NCBI GenBank assembly: GCA_964555675.1 | Contig: CAZKTU010000293.1 | Coordinates: 1 to 7,313, forward strand | DNA length: 7,313 nucleotides | Reading direction: 5' to 3' | DNA from: CAIWXH01 sp964555675 | GTDB lineage: Bacteria; Chloroflexota; Chloroflexia; Chloroflexales; Chloroflexaceae | Shown here: positions 1 through 6,027 of the stretch, in pieces | Layout of the letters: each line of letters begins with the position of its first letter | Position numbering within the stretch: position 1 is the first letter of the stretch | The notes under the pieces: generated by a model | The model's database searches: none | Seen by the model: the letters and a program-made list of their open reading frames with translations, nothing else | What the model was told of the DNA's origin: nothing | Translations under genes and position numbers: made by a program

Positions 1-1
1 T

Positions 2-247
2 GTGCTGGCCGACGAGCCAACCGGCAACCTCGACTCGCGCTCCGCCGACGCTATCGCCCAGCTGCTGCGCCAGGTGGCCGACACCTGGGGCCGCAGCGTG
101 CTCATGGTCACCCACGACCCGCGCATCGCTGCCTACGCCGATCGGATCGTGTTTCTGAAGGATGGCACCATCGTCGAGGAGACCCGTCTCGCCGCGCCGC
201 GCGCCGCCCTCGCCGGCGATGCCGAGACCCTGGAGGTGCGGCGATGA
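2..247 (+). CDS. ABC transporter ATP-binding protein, C-terminal part (5' truncated by window edge)
   Basis: This is the C-terminal end of an ABC ATPase that hydrolyses ATP on the cytoplasmic face to drive the permease encoded next. The visible part opens inside Walker B (LADEPTGNLDS, with catalytic Glu at residue 5 of the fragment), followed by the D-loop NLD and the switch/H-loop His at residue 38 in VTHDPR, then the usual ADRIVFLKDGTI strand. The ADEPTGNLDS wording is typical of the MacB/LolD/FtsE subfamily, which pairs with FtsX-like permeases. Walker A and the signature motif lie upstream of the window, so the first codon here (GTG) is an internal Val and not a start. The 3' end overlaps the permease start by four bases (ATGA), so the two are translationally coupled. 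The last ~20 residues are an Ala/Arg-rich tail beyond the core fold. Family assignment is secure; the substrate is unknown. Confidence 0.93.
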   Translation: MLADEPTGNLDSRSADAIAQLLRQVADTWGRSVLMVTHDPRIAAYADRIVFLKDGTIVEETRLAAPRAALAGDAETLEVRR

Positions 248-2784
248 GCACCTCGCTGCTGCTCGCCTGGCGCTACCTCTCTGGCCGCCGGCTCCGCACC
301 GCCCTGACCACTCTCGCGGTTGTGTTCGGCGTGATGATCATGTTCGGCATGCAGGGTGTGATCCCCGCCGTGCGCGCCTCGTTCGACGCAAACCTGACCG
401 TCGCCGCCCACAGCGTCGACCTCATCCTGACCCGTGAGGGCGGCGCCCTCTTCCCCGAGGAGACCGCGGCGCAGGTTGGCAGGCACCCCGGCGTCGCCCT
501 GATTATGCCGGTACTGGAGCGGCCACTTCGGCTGCCGGCGGCCCTGGCTCTGCCCACAGCCTCGGACCGGCCGCTCAATGCCCTGACGATCAACGGCGTG
601 GACCCGGCGACGGCCGCGGCGGCCATCCCGATCGCCCCGTTGGAGGGGCGCTGGTTCGGCCCCGGCGAGCTGCGGGTGGCCCTCGTCCGCGAGAGCCTGC
701 TGGAGCAGACCGGCCTGGCCCTCGGCGACACCGTCCGTCTGCCTGCGGCCGAGGGTGTGCTCGAGGTGACGATCGTGGGCGTGCTGCCGCCGCGACCGGT
801 CTTCGGCGACGAGGAGCTCTACCTGCCCCTAGCCACGGCCCAGGCGCTGTTCGGCCTGCCGGGGCAGATCAACGCCCTGACCGGCCAGTTCGCCGACGGG
901 CAGGACGCCGAGGCGCTGCGCGCCGCGATCCTGGCCGAGCTCGGGCCCGGCTACAGCGCCGGCGCGGTCGAGGCGGGCGGCGCCGAATGGGACGCGGTGT
1001 TGCGCCTGGGCGAGGCGGCCTTCCTGCTCTTCGGCGGGCTGGCCCTTGCGATGGGCGGGTTTAGCATCCTCAACACCTTCCGCACCGGGGTGGCCGAGCG
1101 TCGCCGCGACATCGGCATGCTGCGGGCGGTCGGCGCCTCGCGCCACGCGGTCACGCTGATGGTGGTCGCGGAGAGCCTGCTGATCGGCCTGGCCGGTACG
1201 GCCCTCGGCATCCTCGCGGGCTACGTCCTGGTCTCGGCGCTGCTGCTCGCCGTCGGCCCTACCTGGGCGCGCTACTTCGGCGCGCCCCTCGGGGCGCCGA
1301 GCTTCGGCCCGGCGGCGTGGCTGGTGAGCATCGGCCTAGGCGTCGGCGTGCCGCTGCTGAGCGGGCTGCTGCCCGCCCTGGCCGCCGGGAGGCTGGCGCC
1401 CCTGGAGGCGCTGCGCCCGACCGATGAGGTGACGGCGCGGGCCGAGGGGAGGGGGCGCATGCTCGCGGGCGGCGCCCTGCTCGCGCTGGCCCTGCTTGGG
1501 CTGCTGAGCGGCGAGGCCCGCCTGGCCCTACTTGGCGCTCTGCTCGTCCTGACGGGGCTGATCGTCCTCGCCCCGCTGCTGGTCGAGCCCCTGGCGCGGC
1601 ACGGCGGCCGCCTGCTCGCCCTGGCCTTCCCGCGCGAGGGCGGCATCGCGCAGGGGAACCTGCTGCGCAACCCCGGCCGCGCCGCCGTCACCGCCTCCGC
1701 GATGCTTATCAGCCTCGCGATCCTGGTGGCGCTGGCGGGGCTGAGTACGACCTTCACCCGCGGGCTGCTGGGCTACCTGGAGCAGAGCATGCGCGCCGAC
1801 TATATGCTGGTGCCCGAGGCGCTCGTCCTCGGCCAGGGCAACGTTGGCGCCGGGCCCGAGCTCGCCGAGCGCCTGCGCCAGACTCCCGGCGTGTCTGCCG
1901 TCACCACCCTGCAGCAGACCAGCGGGCGGGTGGGCGAGGTGGACGCGCAACTCATTGGCATCGACCCCGCCACCTACCCCGAGCTGGCCGGGCTGCTCTT
2001 CACGGCGGGCGAGCCGGAGGCTGCCTACGGGCAGCTCGCCGCGGGCGGGGCGGTGATCGTCAACGGCGTGCTGGCCGCGCAGGCCGGCGTCGCGCCGGGG
2101 GATACGCTCACCCTGGAGACCCTCAATGGACCGCGGGCCTACACGGTGGCGGGGGTGGGGATCGACTACCTCAACTCGCGCGTCGCCACGGCCTACCTGA
2201 GCCAGGGCGAGCTGGAGCGGGCGCTGGGGCCGCAGCAGGACGTGCTGCTGATGGCGAACCGCGCATCTGGCGCCGACACCACGGCGCTGGAGGCGGATCT
2301 GCTGGAGCTCACCCGGGACTACCCGGCCTTCTCGCTGGTCTCGTTTGCCCAGTGGCGGGCGGAGCAGGTGGCGGGCAACCAGGCCCGCACGAACATCCTG
2401 TATGTGCTGATGGCGGCCCTGGCCATCCCCTCGCTGGTGGCGCTCGCCAACACGCTGGGCATTAACGTGCTGGAGCGCACCCGCGAGCTCGGCGTGCTGC
2501 GGGCGATCGGGGCCACGCGGGGCCAGGTGCAGCGCATCATCGTTGCCGAGAGCCTGCTGCTCGCGGCCCTCGGCGTACTAGGCGGCGTGCTGGCCGGGGT
2601 CGGGCTGGGCTACGCCCTGGTGGGGGCGATCAACCGTGGCGGGCTGAGCTTCCCATACACCTTCCCCACGGGCGGCATCGCGCTCGCCTGCGTCGTCGGC
2701 CTGGCCTTCGGCGTGCTGGCCGCCCTGCTGCCCGCCCGGCGCGCCGCCCGCCTCGACATCGTCGCCGCGCTGCGCTGGGAGTAG
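244..2784 (+). CDS. FtsX/MacB-like ABC transporter permease (two FtsX domains)
   Basis: This is the membrane subunit of the ABC system whose ATPase ends just upstream. The 846 residues fall into two homologous halves. An N-terminal membrane segment (about 18-40) is followed by an extracytoplasmic MacB-type core (about 45-250), then an FtsX domain of three segments with the ERRRDIGMLRAVGASR coupling motif at 285-300. Two further hydrophobic segments (about 405-447) and one at 480-502 lead to a second extracytoplasmic domain (about 505-715). A second FtsX domain carries ERTRELGVLRAIGATRG at 744-760. About ten transmembrane helices result. The start ATG has GGAGG at 232-236, seven bases upstream, and overlaps the ATPase stop. 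Such proteins act mechanically in lipoprotein release or in export of peptides, antibiotics or other hydrophobic compounds. No MacA-like adaptor is visible, although one could lie upstream. The substrate cannot be read from the sequence. Confidence 0.93.
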   Translation: MSTSLLLAWRYLSGRRLRTALTTLAVVFGVMIMFGMQGVIPAVRASFDANLTVAAHSVDLILTREGGALFPEETAAQVGRHPGVALIMPVLERPLRLPAALALPTASDRPLNALTINGVDPATAAAAIPIAPLEGRWFGPGELRVALVRESLLEQTGLALGDTVRLPAAEGVLEVTIVGVLPPRPVFGDEELYLPLATAQALFGLPGQINALTGQFADGQDAEALRAAILAELGPGYSAGAVEAGGAEWDAVLRLGEAAFLLFGGLALAMGGFSILNTFRTGVAERRRDIGMLRAVGASRHAVTLMVVAESLLIGLAGTALGILAGYVLVSALLLAVGPTWARYFGAPLGAPSFGPAAWLVSIGLGVGVPLLSGLLPALAAGRLAPLEALRPTDEVTARAEGRGRMLAGGALLALALLGLLSGEARLALLGALLVLTGLIVLAPLLVEPLARHGGRLLALAFPREGGIAQGNLLRNPGRAAVTASAMLISLAILVALAGLSTTFTRGLLGYLEQSMRADYMLVPEALVLGQGNVGAGPELAERLRQTPGVSAVTTLQQTSGRVGEVDAQLIGIDPATYPELAGLLFTAGEPEAAYGQLAAGGAVIVNGVLAAQAGVAPGDTLTLETLNGPRAYTVAGVGIDYLNSRVATAYLSQGELERALGPQQDVLLMANRASGADTTALEADLLELTRDYPAFSLVSFAQWRAEQVAGNQARTNILYVLMAALAIPSLVALANTLGINVLERTRELGVLRAIGATRGQVQRIIVAESLLLAALGVLGGVLAGVGLGYALVGAINRGGLSFPYTFPTGGIALACVVGLAFGVLAALLPARRAARLDIVAALRWE

Positions 2785-2817
2785 GCTCCAGGGAGCGGGC
2801 GTTCACACTCAAGACGA

Positions 2818-2846
2818 GGGCGGCGAGGTTCTGGACCTCGCCGCCC
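2818..2846 (+). terminator. Strong hairpin after the ABC permease, probable terminator
   Basis: A perfect 12-bp inverted repeat (arms 2818-2829 and 2835-2846, beginning GGGCGGCGAGG) encloses a 5-nt loop, 34 bases after the permease stop. Position and strength suit an end-of-operon terminator. No T-tract follows (the next bases are CGTTCGCGCG), so it is not a textbook intrinsic terminator; high-GC bacteria often carry this T-poor form. It may instead protect the mRNA 3' end. Confidence 0.6.
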
Positions 2847-2881
2847 CGTTCGCGCGTCTGCCGCCGCAGCGTCAAAGCCTG

Positions 2882-2916
2882 GGCCAGCTGTTCACAGGAG
2901 GATCAGCTGGCCTGTG
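2882..2916. repeat. Overlapping inverted repeats between the ABC and TetR operons
   Basis: A perfect 9-bp inverted repeat GGCCAGCTG / CAGCTGGCC (2882-2890 and 2904-2912) has a 13-nt spacer. A second repeat, CACAGG / CCTGTG (2893-2898 and 2911-2916), uses part of the same bases, so as RNA the two foldings exclude each other. It lies about 36 bases after the probable terminator and about 40 bases before the candidate -10 of the TetR gene. It could be a protein-binding site, a backup terminator or chance; the sequence alone does not decide. Confidence 0.5.
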
Positions 2917-2955
2917 CTCCGTCTCGCGGACGATGCAGGGCCGACAAGGCGATGG

Positions 2956-2961
2956 TAGAAT
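2956..2961 (+). promoter_or_regulatory. Candidate -10 element of the TetR-glycosyltransferase operon
   Basis: TAGAAT matches the sigma70-type -10 consensus at five of six positions. It would place the transcript start near 2968, inside the first operator-like box. No convincing -35 is found 16-18 bases upstream, so this call rests on the hexamer and its position. Confidence 0.4.
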
Positions 2962-2997
2962 GTGACCACCCGGTCATGTGACTGGCCAGTCATGTGA
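2961..2997. promoter_or_regulatory. Tandem palindromic operator, probable TetR autoregulatory site
   Basis: Two boxes repeat with a 16-bp period: TGTGACCACCCGGTCA (2961-2976) and TGTGACTGGCCAGTCA (2977-2992), followed by a third partial start TGTGA (2993-2997). Each box holds the dyad TGAC-N6-GTCA; in the second the 14-bp core TGACTGGCCAGTCA (2979-2992) is a perfect palindrome. TetR-family dimers bind palindromes of this size, and RutR, for instance, recognises a TGACCA/TGGTCA-type dyad. The site touches the candidate -10 and ends 10 bases before the chosen TetR start, so binding would block transcription. Assignment to this TetR is inference from position. Confidence 0.7.
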
Positions 2998-3007
2998 GAT
3001 CATCCTG

Positions 3008-3688
3008 ATGCCGAAGCAGACTTTCGAGAACCTGCCCGCAGCGAAGCGCCAGAGCATCATCGAGCTGGCACTCGCGGAGTTCGCGGAGCACCCCTACCAG
3101 GCCGCGTCGCTCTCACGCATCGTCGAGCGCGCCGGCATCGCTAAGGGGAGCATCTACCAGTACTTCGATCACAAGCAGGACTTCTATCTCTTCCTCCTCG
3201 ACTACGCGGCTCAACGGCAGCTCGAGCTTCTACGGGCCCTGGCACCGCCAGAGCCACTCCCCGGCTTTTTCGCCATGCTGCGCTGGCAGATGCAGGCCAG
3301 CGTGCAGGTCGGGCTCGCCGCGCCGCTCCTCACCCGGCTGATGTACCGCGCCGTCACCGACGAGCTCCCCTTTCGGGACGAGGTCGCCCGCCGCCTTCAG
3401 TCGGCCGGCGACACCCATCTCCAGGCGCTTCTGGCGGATGGTGTGCGGCGGGGTGAGATCGACTCATCGCTCGACCTGGAGCTGGCCGCCTTTGCACTGC
3501 GCCAGCTGACGGCCAACGTCCGCGAGCTCCTCCTGCGGCGCCTGGGCGTCACCCTTGAGGCGGCGGCGGTAGATGTGACGCTGCTCAGCGGGCCGGCGGC
3601 CGAGCAGCTTTACGACCAGCTGATCCGGATCCTCCAGTTCGGCCTTACCCCACGCGCCCGCACCGAGCAGGGCGAAGGAGACTCCTGA
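3008..3688 (+). CDS. TetR/AcrR-family transcriptional regulator
   Basis: This is a DNA-binding repressor of 226 residues, a normal length for the family. The N-terminal helix-turn-helix spans about residues 14-60, with AASLSRIVERAGIAKGSIY followed by the hallmark YQYFDHKQDFYLFL stretch (49-63). The rest is a variable, mostly helical ligand and dimer domain without a recognised ligand signature. I chose the ATG at 3008. An in-frame GTG at 2978 would add ten residues encoded by the operator palindrome itself, which is less likely. No strong ribosome site precedes 3008, so translation may be weak or near-leaderless. The stop overlaps the glycosyltransferase start (TGATG), so both genes sit on one mRNA. 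The upstream tandem palindromes suggest autorepression of the pair, relieved by an unknown small molecule, plausibly one related to the glycosyltransferase acceptor. Confidence 0.93.
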   Translation: MPKQTFENLPAAKRQSIIELALAEFAEHPYQAASLSRIVERAGIAKGSIYQYFDHKQDFYLFLLDYAAQRQLELLRALAPPEPLPGFFAMLRWQMQASVQVGLAAPLLTRLMYRAVTDELPFRDEVARRLQSAGDTHLQALLADGVRRGEIDSSLDLELAAFALRQLTANVRELLLRRLGVTLEAAAVDVTLLSGPAAEQLYDQLIRILQFGLTPRARTEQGEGDS

Positions 3689-4953
3689 TGAAGATCCTCA
3701 TCCTCACCGTCGGCTCGCGCGGCGACGTGCAGCCGTATGTTGCCCTTGGCGCCGGCCTCCAAGCGGCCGGGCACTCGGTCACCCTGGCGACGCTCGAGGC
3801 CTTCGCCCCAGTCGTGGCGGCGCGAGGACTCGGCTTCCGCCCACTGCGTGGCGAGTTCCTCGAGCTGCTCCAGACGCCTCAGGGCAAGGCCGCCGTGGCC
3901 GGCAAGGGTAACCCTCTGGCCCTGCTCCGCCAGGTGCGGCCGATGCTGCGACGCGTCCTCGACGACGCCCTAGCCGCCTCCGATGAAGCCGAGGTGGTGG
4001 TATACCACCCGAAGGCGATGGCGGGCTACAGCATCGCCGAGCGGCGCGGCATCGCGGGCGCCCTGGCGCTGCCCCTGCCGCTGTTCTCGCCGACGGCGGC
4101 GTTCCCGAGCCCGATTCTACCTGTGGCGACGCTCGGGCCGTCCCTCAACCGGCTCAGCCACCGGGCGATGGTCGCACTCACGAGCGCGTCGGTACGTGGA
4201 CTGGTCAATCGCTGGCGGAAAGAGGCCCTCGGCCTCCTGCCGGTGCGCGACGAGCTCACCCTGAACGGCCGGCCGGTGCTGCGCCTCTACGGCTACAGCC
4301 CAGTGGTCGTGCCCACGCCCTCCGACTGGGACCAGTTCAGCGTGGCGACTGGCTACTGGTTCCTCGACCGGCCCGCGGGCTGGACGCCGCCGGCCAGCCT
4401 CCAGGCATTTTTGAGCGCCGGCCCGCCGCCGGTCTACGTCGGTTTCGGGAGCATGCCGACGCAGGATGCGGCTCGAACGACGGGCATTGTGCTTGAGGCG
4501 CTCAGGCAGGCGGGGCAGCGCGGCGTGCTCGCGACGGGGTGGGGCGGGCTCGCCGCGGCCGATGTGCCGGCGAGCGTCTACCTGCTCGACGAGGCGCCCC
4601 ACGACTGGCTCTTCCCGCAGATGGCGGCGGTGGTGCATCACGGGGGCGCCGGCACGACGGCGGCCGGGCTGCGGGCCGGGGTGCCGACGGTTATCTGCCC
4701 CTTCTTCGGCGACCAGCCCTTCTGGGGCCGACGGGTGGCTGCACTTGGTGCGGGGCCGCGGCCCGTCCCGCAGCGGCGGCTCAGCGCCGAGGCCCTGAGC
4801 GCCGCAATCGTCGCCGCCGTCGGCGACCAGACTATGCGGGAGCGAGCGGCGGCCCTCGGCGCCGCGATCCGCGCCGAGGACGGCGTCCGCGAGGCGAGCG
4901 CCCGGCTCGAAGCCTATGCCGCGCTGCCGTCGGCGGTGGCAACGCTTGGTTGA
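3688..4953 (+). CDS. Family 1 (UGT/MGT-like) glycosyltransferase
   Basis: A cytoplasmic GT-B fold enzyme that transfers sugar from a nucleotide-sugar to a lipophilic acceptor; relatives act on sterols, macrolides, flavonoids and glycolipid precursors. The N-terminal Rossmann half opens with MKILILTVGSRGDVQPYVAL; the GSRGDVQP signature (9-16) is characteristic of the sterol-glucosyltransferase-like (GT28 N-domain) branch. The C-terminal donor-binding half begins near VYVGFGSMP (249-257) and carries DEAPHDWLFP (301-310), the nucleotide-sugar motif HHGGAGTTAAGLRAGVP (317-333) and GDQPFWGRRV (341-350). At 421 residues it is complete. The start is firm: GAAGGAG at 3674-3680 lies seven bases before the ATG, which overlaps the TetR stop by one base. 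Coupling to a repressor suggests an inducible role, such as inactivating a toxic hydrophobic compound. A carotenoid or glycolipid acceptor is also possible and cannot be excluded. Confidence 0.93.
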   Translation: MKILILTVGSRGDVQPYVALGAGLQAAGHSVTLATLEAFAPVVAARGLGFRPLRGEFLELLQTPQGKAAVAGKGNPLALLRQVRPMLRRVLDDALAASDEAEVVVYHPKAMAGYSIAERRGIAGALALPLPLFSPTAAFPSPILPVATLGPSLNRLSHRAMVALTSASVRGLVNRWRKEALGLLPVRDELTLNGRPVLRLYGYSPVVVPTPSDWDQFSVATGYWFLDRPAGWTPPASLQAFLSAGPPPVYVGFGSMPTQDAARTTGIVLEALRQAGQRGVLATGWGGLAAADVPASVYLLDEAPHDWLFPQMAAVVHHGGAGTTAAGLRAGVPTVICPFFGDQPFWGRRVAALGAGPRPVPQRRLSAEALSAAIVAAVGDQTMRERAAALGAAIRAEDGVREASARLEAYAALPSAVATLG

Positions 4954-5005
4954 GGCCCGTGCTGGTTGTGCGAGGGGGGGTTGTTGTGTGACGGATGCAG
5001 GGTGC

Positions 5006-5034
5006 TTGAACCCACGGGACGGCTGTGGTATAGT
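5006..5034 (+). promoter_or_regulatory. Extended -10 sigma70-type promoter for the antiporter operon
   Basis: TTGAAC (5006-5011) and TATAGT (5029-5034) are separated by exactly 17 bp, and TG at 5026-5027 forms an extended -10. Each hexamer differs from consensus by one or two bases. The predicted transcript start is near 5041, leaving a leader of about 137 nt before the antiporter ATG. This is the best promoter-like sequence in the window. Confidence 0.7.
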
Positions 5035-5040
5035 TGGCTC

Positions 5041-5177
5041 AGGAGTAGCAACAAGTTAATTCGGGGCGCTCGTCCCCATACGAATCGAGCATCGGAGGAG
5101 GCTGTCACATCTATATGTGCTGCCTCCATTTCGTTTGTCCGTGTCGCACCATCTGAACAATCGAGAGGACAACGCCG
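5041..5177 (+). promoter_or_regulatory. Structured 5' leader of the antiporter mRNA, candidate riboswitch or attenuator
   Basis: Two hairpins are visible. Hairpin A pairs ATTCG (5059-5063) with CGAAT (5081-5085) and extends inward with GGG/CCC. Hairpin B pairs GGAGGC (5097-5102) with GCCTCC (5122-5127) and CACAT (5106-5110) with ATGTG (5115-5119) around a CTAT loop. It is followed by ATTTCGTTTGT, which is fairly T-rich for this DNA. The first transcribed bases GGAGTAGC (5042-5049) can pair instead with 5119-5127 (GGAG/CTCC and AGC/GCT), which would break hairpin B. GGAGTAGC at a 5' end and a cation transporter downstream recall yybP-ykoY (manganese) riboswitches, but the conserved 3' part of that class is not recognisable. 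No known class can be assigned. The ribosome site GAGAGGA (5163-5169), 8 bases before the ATG, lies outside both hairpins. Confidence 0.45.
5115..5156 (+). other. Possible 13-residue Cys-rich leader peptide ORF
   Basis: An ATG in the 3' arm of leader hairpin B opens a short frame reading MCCLHFVCPCRTI before TGA, with four Cys in thirteen residues. GGAGGAGG (5094-5101) precedes it, but at 13 bases, longer than ideal, and it lies in the opposing arm. It ends 21 bases before the antiporter start. A frame this short may well be chance. Confidence 0.2.
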
Positions 5178-5977
5178 ATGAGCCTGGTGACAATACTCCT
5201 GTTTGTGGCGGGGGTCGTGCTGCTGATCTGGGGTGCGGATCTCCTGGTGCGGGGCGCGGCTCACCTGGCGACCATGGCCGGCATTGCGCCGCTGGTGATC
5301 GGCCTGACCGTCGNNNNNNNNNNNNNNNNNNNNNNNNNNNNNNNNNNNNNNNNNNNNNNNNNNNNNNNNNNNNNNNNNNNNNNNNNNNNNNNNNNNNNNN
5401 NNNNNNNNNNNNNGTCGGCGGCCTGATCCTGCTCGTGGCCGGCGCCCAGTGGCTGGTGGACGGCGCGGTTAGCTTCGCCCGCGCCCTGGGCGTGAGCGAG
5501 CTGATCATCGGCCTGACGGTGGTGGCCGTGGGCACCTCGCTGCCCGAGATCGCCACCTCGGTGCTGGCCAGCCTGCGCGGCGAGCGCGAGATCGCCGTGG
5601 GCAACGTGGTGGGCAGCAACATCATCAATATTCTCGGGGTGCTCGGGCTGACGGGCGTACTCGCCCCACAGCCCATCAGGGTACCGGCGAGCGCGCTGGC
5701 CTTCGACATCCCGGTGCTGGTGGCGACTGCGGTGGCCTGTCTGCCGATCTTCTTCAACGGCCGCATGATCGCCCGCTGGGAGGGCGCGCTGTTCCTGGCC
5801 TACTACATCGCCTACACCGCCTACCTCGTGCTGGCCGCGACCGGCAGCGCGGCGCTCCCGACCTTCAGCGTCGCGATGCTCTCCTTCGCCATCCCGCTGA
5901 CCCTGGTGACCCTGGCGGTGGTGACGCTGCGCGGGCTACGGCGCCCCCGCCATGCGCCCACCGGGCCAACGTCGTAA
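5178..5977 (+). CDS. Sodium/calcium antiporter, CaCA family (interrupted by an assembly gap)
   Basis: An inner-membrane cation antiporter of the YrbG/CaxA-like group, exchanging Ca2+ for Na+ or H+. The 45 residues before the gap give the first helix (LLFVAGVVLLIWGADLLVRG) and the start of alpha-repeat 1 (GIAPLVIGLTV). After the gap, 187 residues hold the second half: helix VGGLILLVAGAQWLVDGA, alpha-repeat 2 with LIIGLTVVAVGTSLPE and the ion-site GSNIIN motif, then about four more helices ending in a short basic tail. Alpha-repeat 1's own GTS-PE and GSN motifs lie in the gap. The start has GAGAGGA eight bases upstream. The two parts appear in different frames only because the 100 N are a size placeholder; I see no evidence of a real frameshift. 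The stop overlaps an ATG (TAATG) leading to the hydrolase, implying an operon. Confidence 0.9.
5314..5413. other. Assembly gap, 100 N
   Basis: Exactly 100 undetermined bases, the usual placeholder for a scaffold gap of unknown size. It lies inside the antiporter gene, from just within alpha-repeat 1 to the start of the second half. Relatives of this antiporter are about 360-370 residues long and only 232 are visible, so the true missing stretch is probably nearer 400 bases. Confidence 0.97.
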
Positions 5978-6014
5978 TGGTAACTGCCACGCCGGCTGCT
6001 CGCCAACTACCACT

Positions 6015-6020
6015 GGAGGG
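6015..6020 (+). promoter_or_regulatory. Ribosome binding site deciding the hydrolase start
   Basis: GGAGGG lies seven bases before a TTG at 6028, in frame with the hydrolase. The earlier ATG at 5977 overlaps the antiporter stop but has no ribosome site in front of it. Confidence 0.6.
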
Positions 6021-6027
6021 CCCTAGC

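Noticed and set aside
2785..2796. Small GCTC/GAGC hairpin right after the permease stop
   Set aside because: Four base pairs only, and overshadowed by the 12-bp hairpin at 2818-2846.
2978..3007. GTG 2978 as TetR start
   Set aside because: The ten added codons consist of the operator palindrome and are not TetR-like; ATG 3008 begins a normal TetR N-terminus.
4117..4991. Overlapping frames on both strands within and after the glycosyltransferase (4117-4641 minus, 4466-4798 and 4539-4991 plus)
   Set aside because: Arg/Pro-rich shadow translations of GC-rich coding DNA with no recognisable domain.
4954..5005. Terminator after the glycosyltransferase
   Set aside because: No stable inverted repeat was found; there is only a run of seven G (4974-4980) before TTGTTGTG. 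Readthrough into the antiporter operon is possible.
5041..5127. Firm yybP-ykoY riboswitch call
   Set aside because: Only the 5' GGAGTAGC and the genomic context fit; the conserved AGCAAGACC-like 3' segment is not present, so it is kept as an unassigned structured leader.
5117..5977. Long frame starting at GTG 5117 and running through the N run to the antiporter stop
   Set aside because: Before the gap it encodes a Pro/Gly/Arg-rich sequence without membrane helices, whereas ATG 5178 in another frame gives the expected first helix and alpha-repeat start with a good ribosome site. The link exists only because the N run has an arbitrary length.
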